A model generated the notes under the pieces. That model ran no database searches. It was not told where the DNA came from and saw nothing but the letters and a program-made list of their open reading frames with translations. Position numbers and translations under genes: made by a program. Source: Hymenopellis radicata (taxonomy: Eukaryota; Basidiomycota; Agaricomycetes; Agaricales; Physalacriaceae). Taken from it: a stretch of DNA of 64,000 bases. The stretch covers positions 343,317-407,316 of the forward strand of contig JADNRX010000014.1 in the NCBI GenBank assembly GCA_015501595.1. The letters are read 5' to 3'. Of the stretch, positions 25,001 to 36,953 are shown in pieces (within the stretch, counting starts at the first letter, position 1; each line of letters begins with the position of its first letter).

Positions 25001-25388
25001 ACAATAACTACTCCTCCATGGGACCCGGTTTCAATAACGGTCCTCCCCGCGGCATGCCGCCTCAGATTTCCGGGAACCTAGCCCAACACCAATTAGCAGG
25101 GCTCGGACACCAGAACCTCATGGATCTGCGTAATCACAACATGAACCCTCCGAACATGCTCAACATCGGTGGTGGTCCTCTCAACGCCGGGCGCGGAATG
25201 GGAGGCGGCTATCCAGGGCATGGGGGCAGCCATCTCTTCACAATATGCGACAACCGACTCAGCAACCTCCGCTTCCCTCTCATGTCGGCATGATGCCCCA
25301 GCAACACATGCCTCCGCCGCAAGACGCTCAGTCCGCCAATCTCATGGCACTTCTGTTGGGCCACCGCCCTAATGGCAGAGGCGACTGA
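22053..25388 (+). CDS. Putative 4E-T-like RNA-binding/P-body protein, RD- and Q/H-rich
   Basis: About 978 residues from nine exons: 22053-22291, 22340-22411, 22461-22486, 22537-22679, 22720-22909, 22965-22967, 23031-23614, 23665-24356 and 24403-25388. The start sits in GCCGCCATG. Near residue 52, YTRTQILALL resembles an eIF4E-binding YxxxxLphi site. A mid region is rich in Arg-Asp repeats, followed by PAWMDTYVP and KGSRFAKFFDG, reminiscent of 4E-T proteins. The C-terminus is Gln/His-rich, then Gly/Pro/Asn/Met-rich. Two introns are GC-AG (GCAAGT), one of them only 40 bases, and one exon is probably just GAG. Two missing bases in G runs near 23074 and 25226 must be restored. The gene is real; the function is a guess. 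Confidence 0.58.
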
Positions 25389-28177
25389 GTTGTCACGCTC
25401 CATCGCTGAATCTCCGCTCATTTCTACCATTTCGCTCTTCCATGAGCAGTAAGGCTTCGCGTGAAGTATCGTACCGTCTCAAGCTGTATTGTACATCTAA
25501 TGACATTGTTTATCGTAGAATGTTATACCCCTCAGACCGGAATTACATTTTACAAATAATGGTGCCGCGGAAACTAGAACTAGATGTCATTCTTGAGGCA
25601 CTAGGACAAGAACAAAGCAAGATATGTCCGAAAAACACGACGGGCGTACTTCATCAACACGATGCAAGCGCTGCGAATCGCACTTGAAATGCTGAGCTTC
25701 CCGAGTGTGGATGTCGACAAAGGAAAGGTTTGCTAAAAGGTGTTGTCCAGCATAGGAGATCGGTAGATCCTCTCGAGATCGCATCCGCAGTTTCAGCGAG
25801 GAGACGGCGGGATGGACTCAAGATGGACTTGGAATCATAAAAGATTGAAACTCCTTTCAGGATGCGATCTTCGCTTTAATAGTGTGGACTGGCCTTTTGA
25901 AGTCCGTACTTCCCAAGCAGATCCCTTTTATATTCAAGGCTGAGTAATGTGCGAGGACTTCTTACTTCTTGCCGCAACTTCACATGGCCCTCCTGCGAAA
26001 CCGGTATATAGAAATGTAAAATAACGCGCCGGCTACTCTTGTCGCGTAACAAGGTACCTACCCAGTGGGGTAGCTCTAATCCATGCCAGCGGAATCTGAT
26101 AGCGCGCGTGGATATTGCACCAGATGACCTCTACATTGTCGGCTCACAGTTTGCGGGCCCTCCAAAGTCCTCCTCATCTTACATCACTGAAGAGCTGAGT
26201 TCAAAAAGTTGCCAGGACTATAAGATAGATAGGACCTTGGGAATCAAGGGAAGGTTCTTGTCAGAATCAAGCGAACAACTTGACGAGGTCTCCCAACAAA
26301 CTCCCATGTCAGAGAACTCCATGCCATGCGGAGAAACCATTGCGGTCGCGGCGTTCGGGGCGGCTGGGTGAACTAAGGATAAAGTTGACGTGAAGAATGA
26401 ACGGGTTCTCATCAGTGGAACTATTCGGAACCTAGTACTTTTGACACCAGAAGAGACACGAACGGGGACGAACAGTTGCGTATTACGACCAGCGCAGGGG
26501 TGTTGACCGTTTTAAATGATATTGCATACGTGAGATGTCCAAATGAAAGACTCAAGTAAATGTCGCTCATACGTGATGGCTGATAAGGCAGTGACTGATG
26601 GGAGGGTATGTAGTGAGTCCACGCTGCAAACGGGCTAAGGAAAGAGCCCTGAATCAGGAGAAGAATGCAGCTAGTTTGGACGTCTAAGAGCAGCGAAGAA
26701 CGAGCGGGCGGCGTCGCGTTGTCGAATTAGTTGGGAATATATGTAGCCACGTCGACGCGAAGGAGGCTACCGTCGCCGTTTTTACACATGATTTTACGTG
26801 AGGGGTTGAGGATGATGAAGCCATTTTGAGACAAGGCATATGCGGCTTACATAAAAAACGAGGCGAAATCTGACTTTATGGAAAGGCTGGTCCTTCGAAG
26901 TCACTGCCTGCAGGCAAGGAACGTGGACTCGAATCAGAGATGAATCAAAAGCCTATCGCCGAGCACGCATACCGCACCGAATTTACCCTGAGGAGTGAGG
27001 CGTATAGGCGGAACACGCCTTGAACACGCCCACGTAGAAAAAGTTGAGGCGACGCAGCCGACACAATTTCTCTCCCCGCCGTCTCTTTTTATAGTGCTCA
27101 TCGAGTGCTCCCTGGACACCGACCTGGCATACCTTCTTACTCTCTGCGCTCGAGGCACGCGCACTTAATTGTCGAGTCCTGTCACAAGGAGGCGCTCGGC
27201 ATCCCACTCACCTCAGTCACTCTTTTCCCTTGGGTTTTGCTGGTTACACCGTATAATTCTCCCTAATACGACCGGATACTGGTCAACATTCGTTTTAATC
27301 TTTGGATTCAAAGGTGCACTGGTGCGTGGTTGTCGATGGATACGGTGCAACGACTAATTTGTTGCTAGATATTCTCTGCATTGAATCTGGTGAGCTGGGC
27401 GCTCTCTTGGTACACGGTCCGTACTGACGACGAACTCGCAGAAACAGTACTTTTTCAAGTCTTTATTGCAAGGTGAGAACTACGTCATTTTGCTCAACGA
27501 TATAAAACGTGGTTACCCGGGGTCGGATCGATCTGTTCTGTTATGTTCACGGGTTGTGCGGGATTTGGCTGTGGAATATCAGACGGTGGCGTCTGTGTTG
27601 CGGGTCGTTATGGCAGGGTACGAAATGCCCAGCCACCGGCGCCGCGGGAATGAATGACACGGCAGAGTGGCTCAGCTCAGCCATGCAGCGAAGATGCAGG
27701 GCATGATCTCAATGATGAGCGCTGATAACCGGTGCTCATTGGACCCCAGACATCGCCGGTGCTTTTCGAGTTCCTAGTTTTGTTCTCTATTCCCCTTCTC
27801 TTTCTCATCGTTGTCCTCGTCGACACGCTTTTTTTTTTCACTTTCACGACCTTGGACGCTAACCACGACGTTCTTCAGTGCATATACTCGCAGCACAGGC
27901 ACACGCTTCACTGACGTCGTTGCCGCCGTCGCATGAATTGCAATTTCTATCCTGTGAGTTCTTGTCGCGTCACTGTCTCTTTTGTTGTACGCTCTGCTCG
28001 TGTTTTATGTCGCGTGGCGCCGTGTTCGAGCCGTATTTGGCATGCAAACCGCGTCTCTGGTCAACCACCACGATCGTGCGTGAATGGTGCCAACGGTGTC
28101 CACTGCGCTGCCCTGTATATCCTGTATACTCGCCTTTCTGTTTCTTTCTGTATCTTGTTCCAACCTCTGCTCTCTTC
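25389..28177. other. 2.8-kb gene-free stretch and probable long cyclin leader
   Basis: No open frame here has a recognisable domain or plausible codon use, and no transposon signature or tRNA was found. From about 27730 to 28170 the sequence turns pyrimidine-rich, with a T10 run near 27830, as in fungal promoters and leaders. Upstream ATGs at 27933 and 28084 open frames that overlap the cyclin start out of frame. An in-frame ATG at 27878 would add 100 Cys-rich residues unlike a cyclin, so it was not chosen. Confidence 0.4.
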
Positions 28178-29590
28178 ATGTCGTCTTCACGCGCTTACCC
28201 GTTCTCTCCCGCGCCCGCCAGTCACCCAATCGAACTTCCATCCATCTCGGCTCTTACAGAAATGAAGGAACCATCCAACAAACCGTCCCGCCTTTCCCTT
28301 GTCTACCCCAAGAAACGTCCGTCGCCACACGGCGTGTCCAAGAAGACCCCACGACGCTCTCCGCGATCCTCCAGGACGGCCATCACAGCGCACCTACACC
28401 CTCGGCGAGAAGGCGTGTTCGTGGAAGAAGAATACCAGGACGACATTCGCTGCTATATGCATCAGATGGAGGTGTGTACCGTTTCCCACTTCTAGCAACG
28501 GTAAATGACAGCTGAACATTGTCTTCAGTCCTGCACAATGTCGTCTTTACAGTCGATGGACCAACAACCAGAAATCAGGTGGCATATGCGTCCTTGTCTC
28601 GTCGATTTTCTGGTCGAAGTCCACTTCAGCTTCCGTCTTCGCCCCGAGACCCTGTACCTCGCCCTCAACATCATCGATCGCTACGTCTCGCGCCGCATAG
28701 TCTATGTAAAACATTATCAACTTGTTGGCTGCGCAGCATTGTGGATAGCCGCCAAATTCGAGGATGCAAAGGACCGCGTTCCAACGGTACAGGATCTCGT
28801 CCAAATGTGCCATGACACATACGAGGAATCCGCCTTCATACAAATGGAGGGTCACGTTCTCTCTACTATCCAGTGGACACTTGGCCATCCGACTGCCGAG
28901 GCCTGGCTTCGTCTCATGTGTTGTGGTCCGTGCTTGGAAGATCCGAAAGTACAGCACGTCGCGCGGTTTCTCATGGAAATTACCCTGTTCTACCGCGAAT
29001 TCGTCCGATTCCCTCCCTCCTGCATTGCTTTAGCCTCCCTCACCCTGGCGCGATATCTCTGCGGAAAGCCGCGGCGACTATGGGAAGAGAACGAGGAGAG
29101 TTTGGATGTCGTCGAGCTCCTTGACGAGCGCCTTGCGAAGCACGTCAATGACCTGTCGGAGACCTTGGTTAAGAAATACTCTTATGCTTTCTACTCCAAG
29201 GCCGCAACGTTCGTAGTTCACTACTACCTCCAAGGCGGCCACTTCTCTCGCCAATCGTCTTCTCCATTCCCAGTCACACCTACCCGCGGCTCCTCAGCAT
29301 CCCCAATGAGCACGCCAATGAGCGCGTCAACGTCTACGTCGGATAATTCGGACGACTTCCCTCTAACCCCTTCGACCCCAGCTGTCCTCTCAAGCGAGCC
29401 TTACATATCAAGTGATGTATACATGGACTTCAACTCAGATGACAAGGAGAACATGCCGTCTACTACGGAGCCCGTACAGGGCAAGCAGAACATGGATGTC
29501 CCTCCTGAATACCTCCCGCATGACTTTGTAACATTTGGACGGTCCGCCCTCCACAATCGCAATGTCTCGCCACAGTTCTCGTTCTCATAG
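28178..29590 (+). CDS. G1/S cyclin (Cln/Puc1 type)
   Basis: A 451-residue cyclin that would activate a Cdc28/Cdk1 kinase at Start. Exons 28178-28471 and 28529-29590 are phase 0. The Pro/Ser/Lys-rich N-terminus is followed by an N-terminal cyclin box: IRWHMRPCLVDFLVEVHFSF, LALNIIDRYVSRR, YQLVGCAALWIAAKFEDAKD. The C-terminal box includes HPTAEAWLRLM and PPSCIALASLTLARYLCG. The tail is Ser/Thr/Pro-rich with DDFPLTPSTP and ends FGRSALHNRNVSPQFSFS; such tails usually carry degradation signals. It most resembles the CLN class rather than B-type cyclins, by the IRWHMRPCLVDFLVEVH box. The reading frame is intact. Confidence 0.87.
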
Positions 29591-30479
29591 CGCATACAAA
29601 CTCGCAACCACAACCACTTGTATTCTCGCATCATCAACCTCGCCACCGAATTCGTATTCAAAAGTTTTCAATACAGCAAAATGTAATATCATCATCCACG
29701 TCGCTCGCATCCGACACTCGCAATCTGCAACTGTTTCTACCATACCATCATATGCATCACTTTCCCTTGCAATTGTTTCCAACACCATCATCCCGCATTA
29801 TCATCGTCCATCATCGCTATTATACATTGGCAGGTGTACACCCTACCGGGAGGATTCTGGGTTGTTATGTGGGCACGAGAATGTACTTGTACATCTCTCT
29901 CTCGTCTAATATTCCGATCTCTCGCTCGCCACATTCACTTGTGGAGGGCTCACTACTCGGTCCGCATACTACCCGCTCCTCGACGCCAATTTCGTGACCC
30001 ATTAACATTCTTTTTGCCCGTTACCTATCACCTATGCATTCCACCACCGCCCCCGCCCCTTCATTCGTTGTTGATTACCCGCGTCAGCGTACAATTATTC
30101 AATTGTGTTTATATTATTCTTCAATTTATCTGTCCTCGCCTCCGGAACCAGACACATTTTGGGTTTCAATGCATTAGACACTGTTGTTTCAAGTACCATA
30201 TCGCATTCTCTTTCTGTACATAATTTTTCTCATTCCTATTTTCCTGTCATTCCAGCACGCGCATTCGACCTGTTGCAATACTCCGCCCCTTTATCGAACA
30301 AGTCCAACTGTGTCCTTAGCAAATCAACTCGTATTTATGTATTATCCTCATCTGGTCGACTTCAAGTCACGCAACGCAATACAAGAATGAAGGGTAAGTA
30401 ATTGGTGTTCTGTACCATTTCGTTACATTATACATAGTTTAAACATACACTTCTGTTCAGCATCCGCTCCAGAGAGCCC
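29591..30479. other. Intergenic, cyclin 3' UTR region
   Basis: About 890 bases between convergent genes. The sequence is strongly C- and T-rich on the plus strand, with scattered short open frames that lack any domain. It probably holds a long cyclin 3' UTR. I see no repeat or RNA gene. Confidence 0.4.
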
Positions 30480-32245
30480 TCACTCGAGAGCCCATGAGTC
30501 GCCGTCCTTCTTGATTCCAACAGGGCGCTTCTCATCCAAACTTATACGGCCCGCGTTCAGGATGGCAGTGGTGAGTACAGTGTTGAGGATTGTTGGTAGA
30601 CCGTGACGATCGTAATCTTCGGGCGTTGTCAAGCCAGCGTTGACGCTACGCGCAGCATCGATGAACTTTTCAATGGAGACGTATCCGTAGCCGCGTTGAC
30701 CATCGAAATGGCCACTCTCCGAGGGAGAGTATTTCATGCTGGTGCGCAGTCAGCAAATGAAGCGACCGAAGACACGTCGGAAAACCTACTAGAAGGGGTT
30801 GTACCACATCTTGCCGTTCTCGTCTGTCGTAACATCGTAGCCACGGTGCGCCTGGTCGAGGGTCATATCACCCTTCTCACCCATGTAGTACCAGTGTTGG
30901 GCAGAGTGTACACCGGCCTTCAGTGGTGCAGTCCAGCTGGCAGTGTAGACACCGGTTCCCTTGTGTGCAGGGCTCTTGATAGACTGCCAGTCGACCATGA
31001 GCGTAATAGTATCCTCAGTCTCGGGCACGCAGTTGTAAGGTTCGCTGGTCGCGATTCCGGTGGCGGCACTAGCTACAACGCGTGTAGGAACGGCAATATC
31101 CTGTAAGATCCAACAGCAGATGTCTATGTGGTGGGAAGAGAGGTAGTAGCTACGCGTCGCCAAACGTTAGTGTTCGGCAGGGATAAGTGGCGCAAAAACT
31201 GACCTGATGTCAGAGTCCTTTCCTGCCCAAGCACGGAAGGTCTCAAGCTGACTCTTGGGCTGACTCATCCAGGCGTTGAAGAAGTTGAATTCACCCAGAG
31301 CCTTGGCTTTGGCTCTCGCATCACTATAGGCTGGGTCGAAGCTGAGCAGATGATCAGATTAATTCGGCGTTGTGGGAATCGACGAACCGTTTGTGGTGCT
31401 CGACGAAGCACACGACGTTGTGCTTCTTGGCCGCCGCTATGAGTGTGTTGTGATCCTCGAGAAGCTTGACAGCAGGCTTGGTCACCAGGACGTGTATGCC
31501 CCGTTCGATCGCGTACATGCTGATCTCGAAGTGCGTCGCTGTTTATAGACTTAGCATGGAGTCTAGAAATGCCCGGTGTACATACGGTCGGGCGTGAACA
31601 CAATAATGGCATCGCCGGCCTTCATTTTGTCGATAGCATCTCTGTCTAGAAAGGCATGGATACTAGCTATCAGAATTGCGAGAATGACGAACAAGCTTTC
31701 GGGTTCACTGTGTCCCCTTCCGGGTATGAATCGAAGCTGGCACATCCATTAGACGGCGAAAGCATGGATATATTTTGGAACGTACGTGAGGTCCATGTCT
31801 TTATAGACACCGCCAATATTCTCGTCCAAGTGTTGTCTGATGACAGGGAACTTGCCCCCAGACACACCGACCATTCCCAGTTTGTCAACCTTTCCCAGAC
31901 GGCGGAGGTCGAAACAGGTCAGGCCGACGACCTTGATGCGCAGTTGAGTTGATACAGGATGACATTATGAAGATAACTTACACCAATCTAGTAGATGCAA
32001 AGAGATCAGTAACCTGAGCTTTGTAGGTATCGATGTTACTCGCCTTTTTATCGGATTTGGAGGCACCAGATCCTGTCCATCCAGTGGTGTACTCACCCTT
32101 GAGGATGTTGAGGATATCAGAGGATGGATTGGCCGATTAACGTACAGTACCACCTAGAGTGCATGCGGGTAAGTACCTGCTGCAACAAAACCGGCGACGT
32201 GATCGACTTACACATAAGAACATTGAGTTTTTGCAGGTTGGCCAT
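30480..32245 (-). CDS. Gfo/Idh/MocA-family NAD(P)-dependent oxidoreductase
   Basis: A 419-residue sugar- or sugar-acid-type oxidoreductase from eleven exons: 32212-32245, 32146-32153, 32044-32097, 31982-31987, 31786-31931, 31693-31736, 31586-31645, 31388-31538, 31204-31341, 30790-31149 and 30480-30738. The Rossmann motif MCGTGEYTTGW spans three exons. Then come [42 protein letters not shown] with the catalytic-type lysine, [19 protein letters not shown] and [20 protein letters not shown]. Exons of 8 and 6 bases are required by the conserved protein, and the intron at 31988-32043 is GC-AG. A TATAAAA box lies 55 bp upstream. The class includes D-galacturonate reductase-like proteins; the substrate is not proven. 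Confidence 0.88.
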
Positions 32246-32551
32246 GGTTGGGGAAGGTAAGCAGAGCTAAGGGAAATACATCTCGCAGCCATGGCGGGGT
32301 TTTATAGGTCATTCATCGGTGAACGGCTTCATCGGCTTCACCGGACCGCCGGAACGCCGGCCCACCTTCCCGGCTCCTCCGCTTCAGGAAAGGGCGGGAT
32401 GGCGGGCGGTGACATCATGTACACACACGCAGCACAGCCACCAGGAACAACGTGTGACGCACACATGGCTTAAATTTTGTGCTCCAGCTCCTGACCTTAA
32501 GAATTGCCTTTTGACGAAGTAATGACCCTCCCCCCTCACAAGTCTGGCGCT
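32246..32551. promoter_or_regulatory. Divergent intergenic region with TATA box for the oxidoreductase
   Basis: On the minus strand TATAAAA occupies 32300-32306, a good position for the oxidoreductase. The plus side leads to the unknown conserved gene starting at 32552. Nothing else is recognised. Confidence 0.55.
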
Positions 32552-34904
32552 ATGCCGTCCAACTCGAGTCCTCCGCCAGACACTCCGTTCACGCCTAGAC
32601 GCGAGTTTATCCGTGAACAGAAACAAACTAATTCCTTTTCTCTTCTTGCCATCGCCGGCTCCAATTGCATCAGATTATACCCCCCCTGTTATTCTCCACC
32701 TCCGCCGCTTTTTTGACCAGGCTTCGCTCATTGTTGCCTATCGTGAGGACGTGTCCAACAACTTCTGCGAGTTCGCCCTTGATGGCAGGCCGTGGAACAG
32801 TCCGAAGAATACCGCGACAGAGAGACTGCTCATCGAAGTTCTCGCTATCCTCTATCAGCATAGCTATACCTATCTGTCTACCATTGACTATGGTCGGGAG
32901 CCAGACGACCGTCTCGTCATGACCTTCTCCAAGCCGGATGGACGCTCCGATTCCCCTTTACCCGCCTCCGAGCATTCCAAGAGCTCTTACTCGGACAAGC
33001 CTAGGCCCAAGCGCGCGCCTTTCGCGCTCTCCTTCCCATCGGCCACTATGCTGCGGGTCGTTTGCCCCCCTTTGGATTCTACGCCAGCCATTCTCCAAGC
33101 AGTCCGAGGCTCTTGGCCTCGTGGCGTCGTTTCGGAAAAGAAGGTTGGCGAAAACACCTTTGAGTTCAAGCTCAAGGGATACAAATGTACGTATAACCTT
33201 ATCCCATTCGTTGCCATTCCTGAACAAGCCTTGTATGTAAAGGGTTTCAGCAGGACACCTTTGCGGTTGATTCTCTCCGACATATTCTGTCTCTCTTGTC
33301 TTCTTTAGATACACATACCTTCTCCTTACTCGCTTCGATTTCCCTCACCAACCGGTCGAGAGTCAAGGATCTCTGGCTCTTCACTGGTCCTGCTCCTTCC
33401 GAGGACGTCGCATTCCCTGATTCTCCAGCGCCGTCATTGAATGCTTCTCAGACCGATTTTAAACGTCCAGTATACAGCCCTGACCTCCCGCCGTATCACC
33501 CGCCGAATCCATCGGCTGTTTCTTCCCCTCATCGTCGACTTGCAACAGAACCTGTTCCCACATCGCAAGCTCCATCGCCGTTACAGCACCTCAGAGCTGC
33601 AACCGACGAACCAGCTCGACCTCCAGGGTCCCCCATGCGTCATGCTGCACCCGCCCATTCTGCATCCAAACCCTCCCCATCGCACACCCTTCGTAAACCT
33701 GCACCACGCGCTCAACTGCCGGTGTCTGTACACGACGATGGCGACGTTGGCGGCAATGGCGGGTCCTATCGTGTACAGCTCCCCAGTACCGTACCTTCGG
33801 GCGTCGAGAATTTGACGGGGGTCGGAGCTGGCCATCATGGACAGACATCAGACGTCTTTTACTCTACCTCGCCGTTCTTGTGGAGCCAACGAGCCCAGGC
33901 AGACTAGTTGACGACGTTGCTCCCGACCACCAGTCGCACACTCTTACCCCCAAGTCAGGCTGTAGCACTCCCATGACAAGGTGGCTGCCGTTGAAGGCAT
34001 GACAGTTGTCGGTGGGTCACCACATACTGGGCCCAACACGCCTCCTCTTCTCGGCGCCGGCGTGTTCCGGGACTCAGCATTCTCATCTAATACTGGGATG
34101 AGTGCTGAAATTCCCATCAAGTGGACTGGTCTGGCAACCGATCCTGTCCCAGAAGAGTCCGAGCCGACTCCCAGTTTACCTGGCGGATGGCAGCCCACTC
34201 CCGTAGAGGAGAAGGATGAGGCTACAGGAGGGGAAAATGGACATAACTCTCGACCAAAGGACGCAACCAGAGGAGCAGATACAAGAAGTGGTGGAACATG
34301 TCGCCTCTCCTACATTGACCGAACCGGACATGCCCAGGAAAAGCGAGACCGGTCTCATCGGCATGGTATCGTCCACGAAGGGGAAAGGGAAGGGGAAGGA
34401 CATCTCTTGTAATGGTCAAGGTTGGGTTATGGTGAACGTCGATACTCCGCCGTCTGCCGCTGCGAAGTCAAAGGATGTGCGGGCCTGCTGAGAATGTGGG
34501 CAATGCACAATCAACGGGCAACGCCGAGTCGTCGCTGAAAGCTGCAGATGGGGAGGAGATTACTCGTCAACCCAGCTCCCCGAAGGCCTCGATGTCGCCG
34601 GCAGCCAAGGCCATTGTCATCATAGATGCTGTGGATCAGAAGCACAAGAAGTCGAAGTCCGAGCAGGTACAGTCGCCCTCTAGGATTCGCAGGTTCTTTT
34701 CTTTGTCGCGCAAGGACTCGGTATGTTATACCTCAGGTCCGAGTTCATCGCCTAACATCTCTTTAGAAAAGACCCCCTAGCGTTAACGAGGGCGAGAGCA
34801 GTAGCTCGAGCAAGAATAAGAGCCGCTCTAATCTGGACAAGCTCAAGAATGTGGGTACCTCCGAAGCATCGCGGAATACCGCAAGACGAAGCATCGACGG
34901 ATGA
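32552..34904 (+). CDS. Conserved basidiomycete protein of unknown function, several frame breaks
   Basis: The model spans exon 1 (32552-33186), exon 2 (33243-34720) and exon 3 (34767-34904). The conserved core reads NSFSLLAIAGSNCIRLY, then PPVILHLRRFFDQ, REDVSNNFCEFALDGRPW, YLSTIDYGREPDDRL, LQAVRGSWPRGVVSEKKVG and SISLTNRSRVKDLWLFTGPA. I recall this core from many Agaricomycetes without any assigned function. A long Pro/Ser-rich region and a basic tail with AAKAIVIIDAVDQ follow. One extra C in a C7 run at about 32691 and shifts near 33880, 33978, 34230 and 34470 break the frame. Whether these are errors or decay is open. No catalytic motif seen. Confidence 0.62.
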
Positions 34905-35107
34905 GTTCAGTTTAGAGTGTTCATGGATTCTTACGTATGGTTTTCATTCCGGTTGACATGCTACAATACTTTATTCGCGGTGTCTTCCGTGTACTTTTAA
35001 ACCTAGTGTACATTCTTTTATTTAGATTTGGACAGGACTATGTAAGGCGACTAGCACTATGTTGACGACCTGATTTACGAATGCCATATGTGTACATGCA
35101 GTGTTTG

Positions 35108-36953
35108 TTAGATTATTGGTACATTAGGCGAATCCTTATCGAGACTGGCAAACCTTTCGGCAGTCAGTTCGAATGCTTCAGGAAGGCCTGTATCGGCCCA
35201 GGAAGCTCCTTGGATTAATTTGACCAGACCAGGAGCACAGGTAAAGATGCGAGCCTGTGCGATGCGTCAGAAAAGGTGAGAGGAAGCCTCACAAAAGCGA
35301 TACCATTCCATGTCCGTTGTGCCCAGCACATATCCAAAGTCCAGCCTTTCCTGGTACTGGACCAATGAAAGGCAACCCGTCCGCACTCTAGGAAGTGTCA
35401 ATAATGCAAAAAGAGTACGCGCAATCGTGACATACTCTGCCGATTATTCCACTCCAGCTGTACTCGACCCCTTCTCCAGGTGCAGCTTTATCAATCGGAC
35501 CCCATCCCTCGAACTCGCCTTCTATGAAGTCGACAACTGCCTTGGTGACTGGCTTAAAGTTAGATAATCCATCATTCGTTCTCTCCTCTGGATGGGCCTC
35601 GAGGTATTCCATTAAATGGTGCTGGGCCGGGTTGCTTCCTCCGAAGAGAACAACACCATCTGACGAGGCGCGTGCATTTATGCTGTACAGGTTACCGCCT
35701 GGACATAAGACACCATAGGTGTTCTGGAGCGCCTTGGTGCCCGACCACGAACGCGGAGGTACAACCTTGTTGCACATGTGAGGCGTTGGGCGTATGAGTT
35801 TCTTGAATTCTGGAAGGAGGGCCGGAGTATAAGCATTCGTGGCGAAAACAACAGTAGGGGTCGTTATAGAGCCTCGCGCAGTAGTAACTGTCCATTTTCC
35901 TGGGACGGAAGACTCAAACACCGATGTGGCTGGCGTCCAGGTCTGTAAATTGAGTCCAAGGTCAAGACATGTCTCGATTACATGAGCCGCCACTTTAAAC
36001 GGGTAAAGCGACGAGGCCTCCCAGGAAAATACAGAAACCGCATTCTTGATACGCGAACGCTTGAGAATACCGGGCTTAGGACATGCGCGTATAGGTAACG
36101 AGACTAGTACTTACCTTGACGGCTTCTTCACGATCCGTTATATGCTCTATGTGAGAGGTTGGACCACCAGCGGCTTTGAAGCTTTCAAAAATCTTCGCCG
36201 TGGAAGCGGCGATCTCCTCGGTCATTGCTACGTCGAGCTAAGCCAATGCGCATTAGAACGCGCCTGAGAACGCGGAAAAGAAAACTAACTGTTTTCCCAA
36301 CCCAAAGGTCACAATCAACGTTGTTAGTACGAATGTAGGCGATGAGGCGTTCGAAAGTTTCCTGTTCGTTTGCGAGGATCTAAGAACGCGTCAGGATGCA
36401 AGGACGATATTGGATGCCTTCACTACAAACCTTGAGGGCCTGTTCTGTACCAAAACACGCTTGATACTTGCTGAAGCCCCGATACTACGTGCAAGTATGG
36501 TACTGAGTCTTCGAAATGATAAAAAAACAGCACCAATCTCTACCTGGTCGGGTTTACAATGACCGGCATTCCTGCCTGTAGCGCCAGAGCAGAACTCCCT
36601 CGCTTCAAGCATGACGACTGATTTCGGAGGGTTTGCGCTCTTAAGAAGCTCCATGGCCGTGACTGACCCCGTAAGCTATTTGGGAAGAGTCAATATGAGG
36701 GCACCAGGACAGGCAATCGTCGACGAACCCCCGATCCAATGATCACCACGTCCGCTTCAGTTGGGATATCGGCTGTGGTTCTGTGATCCAGGAGAGGACT
36801 AGCACGGACGCCCTGTAGCCAGTAGGATAGTGACATTCCAGTGGGTTTGGGAAAACCATCAAACACGGGGACGTCGAGGTCGCTGTTGTCGTCGCACTCT
36901 GGCGGAATCATTGCTTTCTTCTTCCAGACAAGATTGGTGAGCTTTGTGAACAT
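35108..36953 (-). CDS. FAD-dependent amino-acid/amine oxidoreductase (DAO fold)
   Basis: A 492-residue flavoenzyme from eight exons: 36729-36953, 36544-36675, 36431-36484, 36290-36379, 36115-36237, 35436-36059, 35304-35387 and 35108-35254, all phase 0. The dinucleotide-binding motif is DVVIIGSGLTGSVTAMELL, joined across an intron. VMLEAREFCSGATGRNAGHC follows, typical of this fungal DAO group. Later come TPTVVFATNAYTPALLPEF and, near the end, SADGLPFIGPVPG and HNGHGMARIF. It oxidises a C-N bond of a secondary amine or amino acid by family analogy. It is divergent from an MFS permease gene 582 bp away, which may import its substrate. Frame intact. Confidence 0.86.

Noticed and set aside
26039..26371. 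110-codon plus frame in the 25-28 kb gap
   Set aside because: No domain, no splice partners and no neighbouring conserved text.
27878..28177. In-frame N-terminal extension of the cyclin from the ATG at 27878
   Set aside because: The added 100 residues are Cys/Phe/Leu-rich translation of a pyrimidine tract, unlike a cyclin N-terminus.
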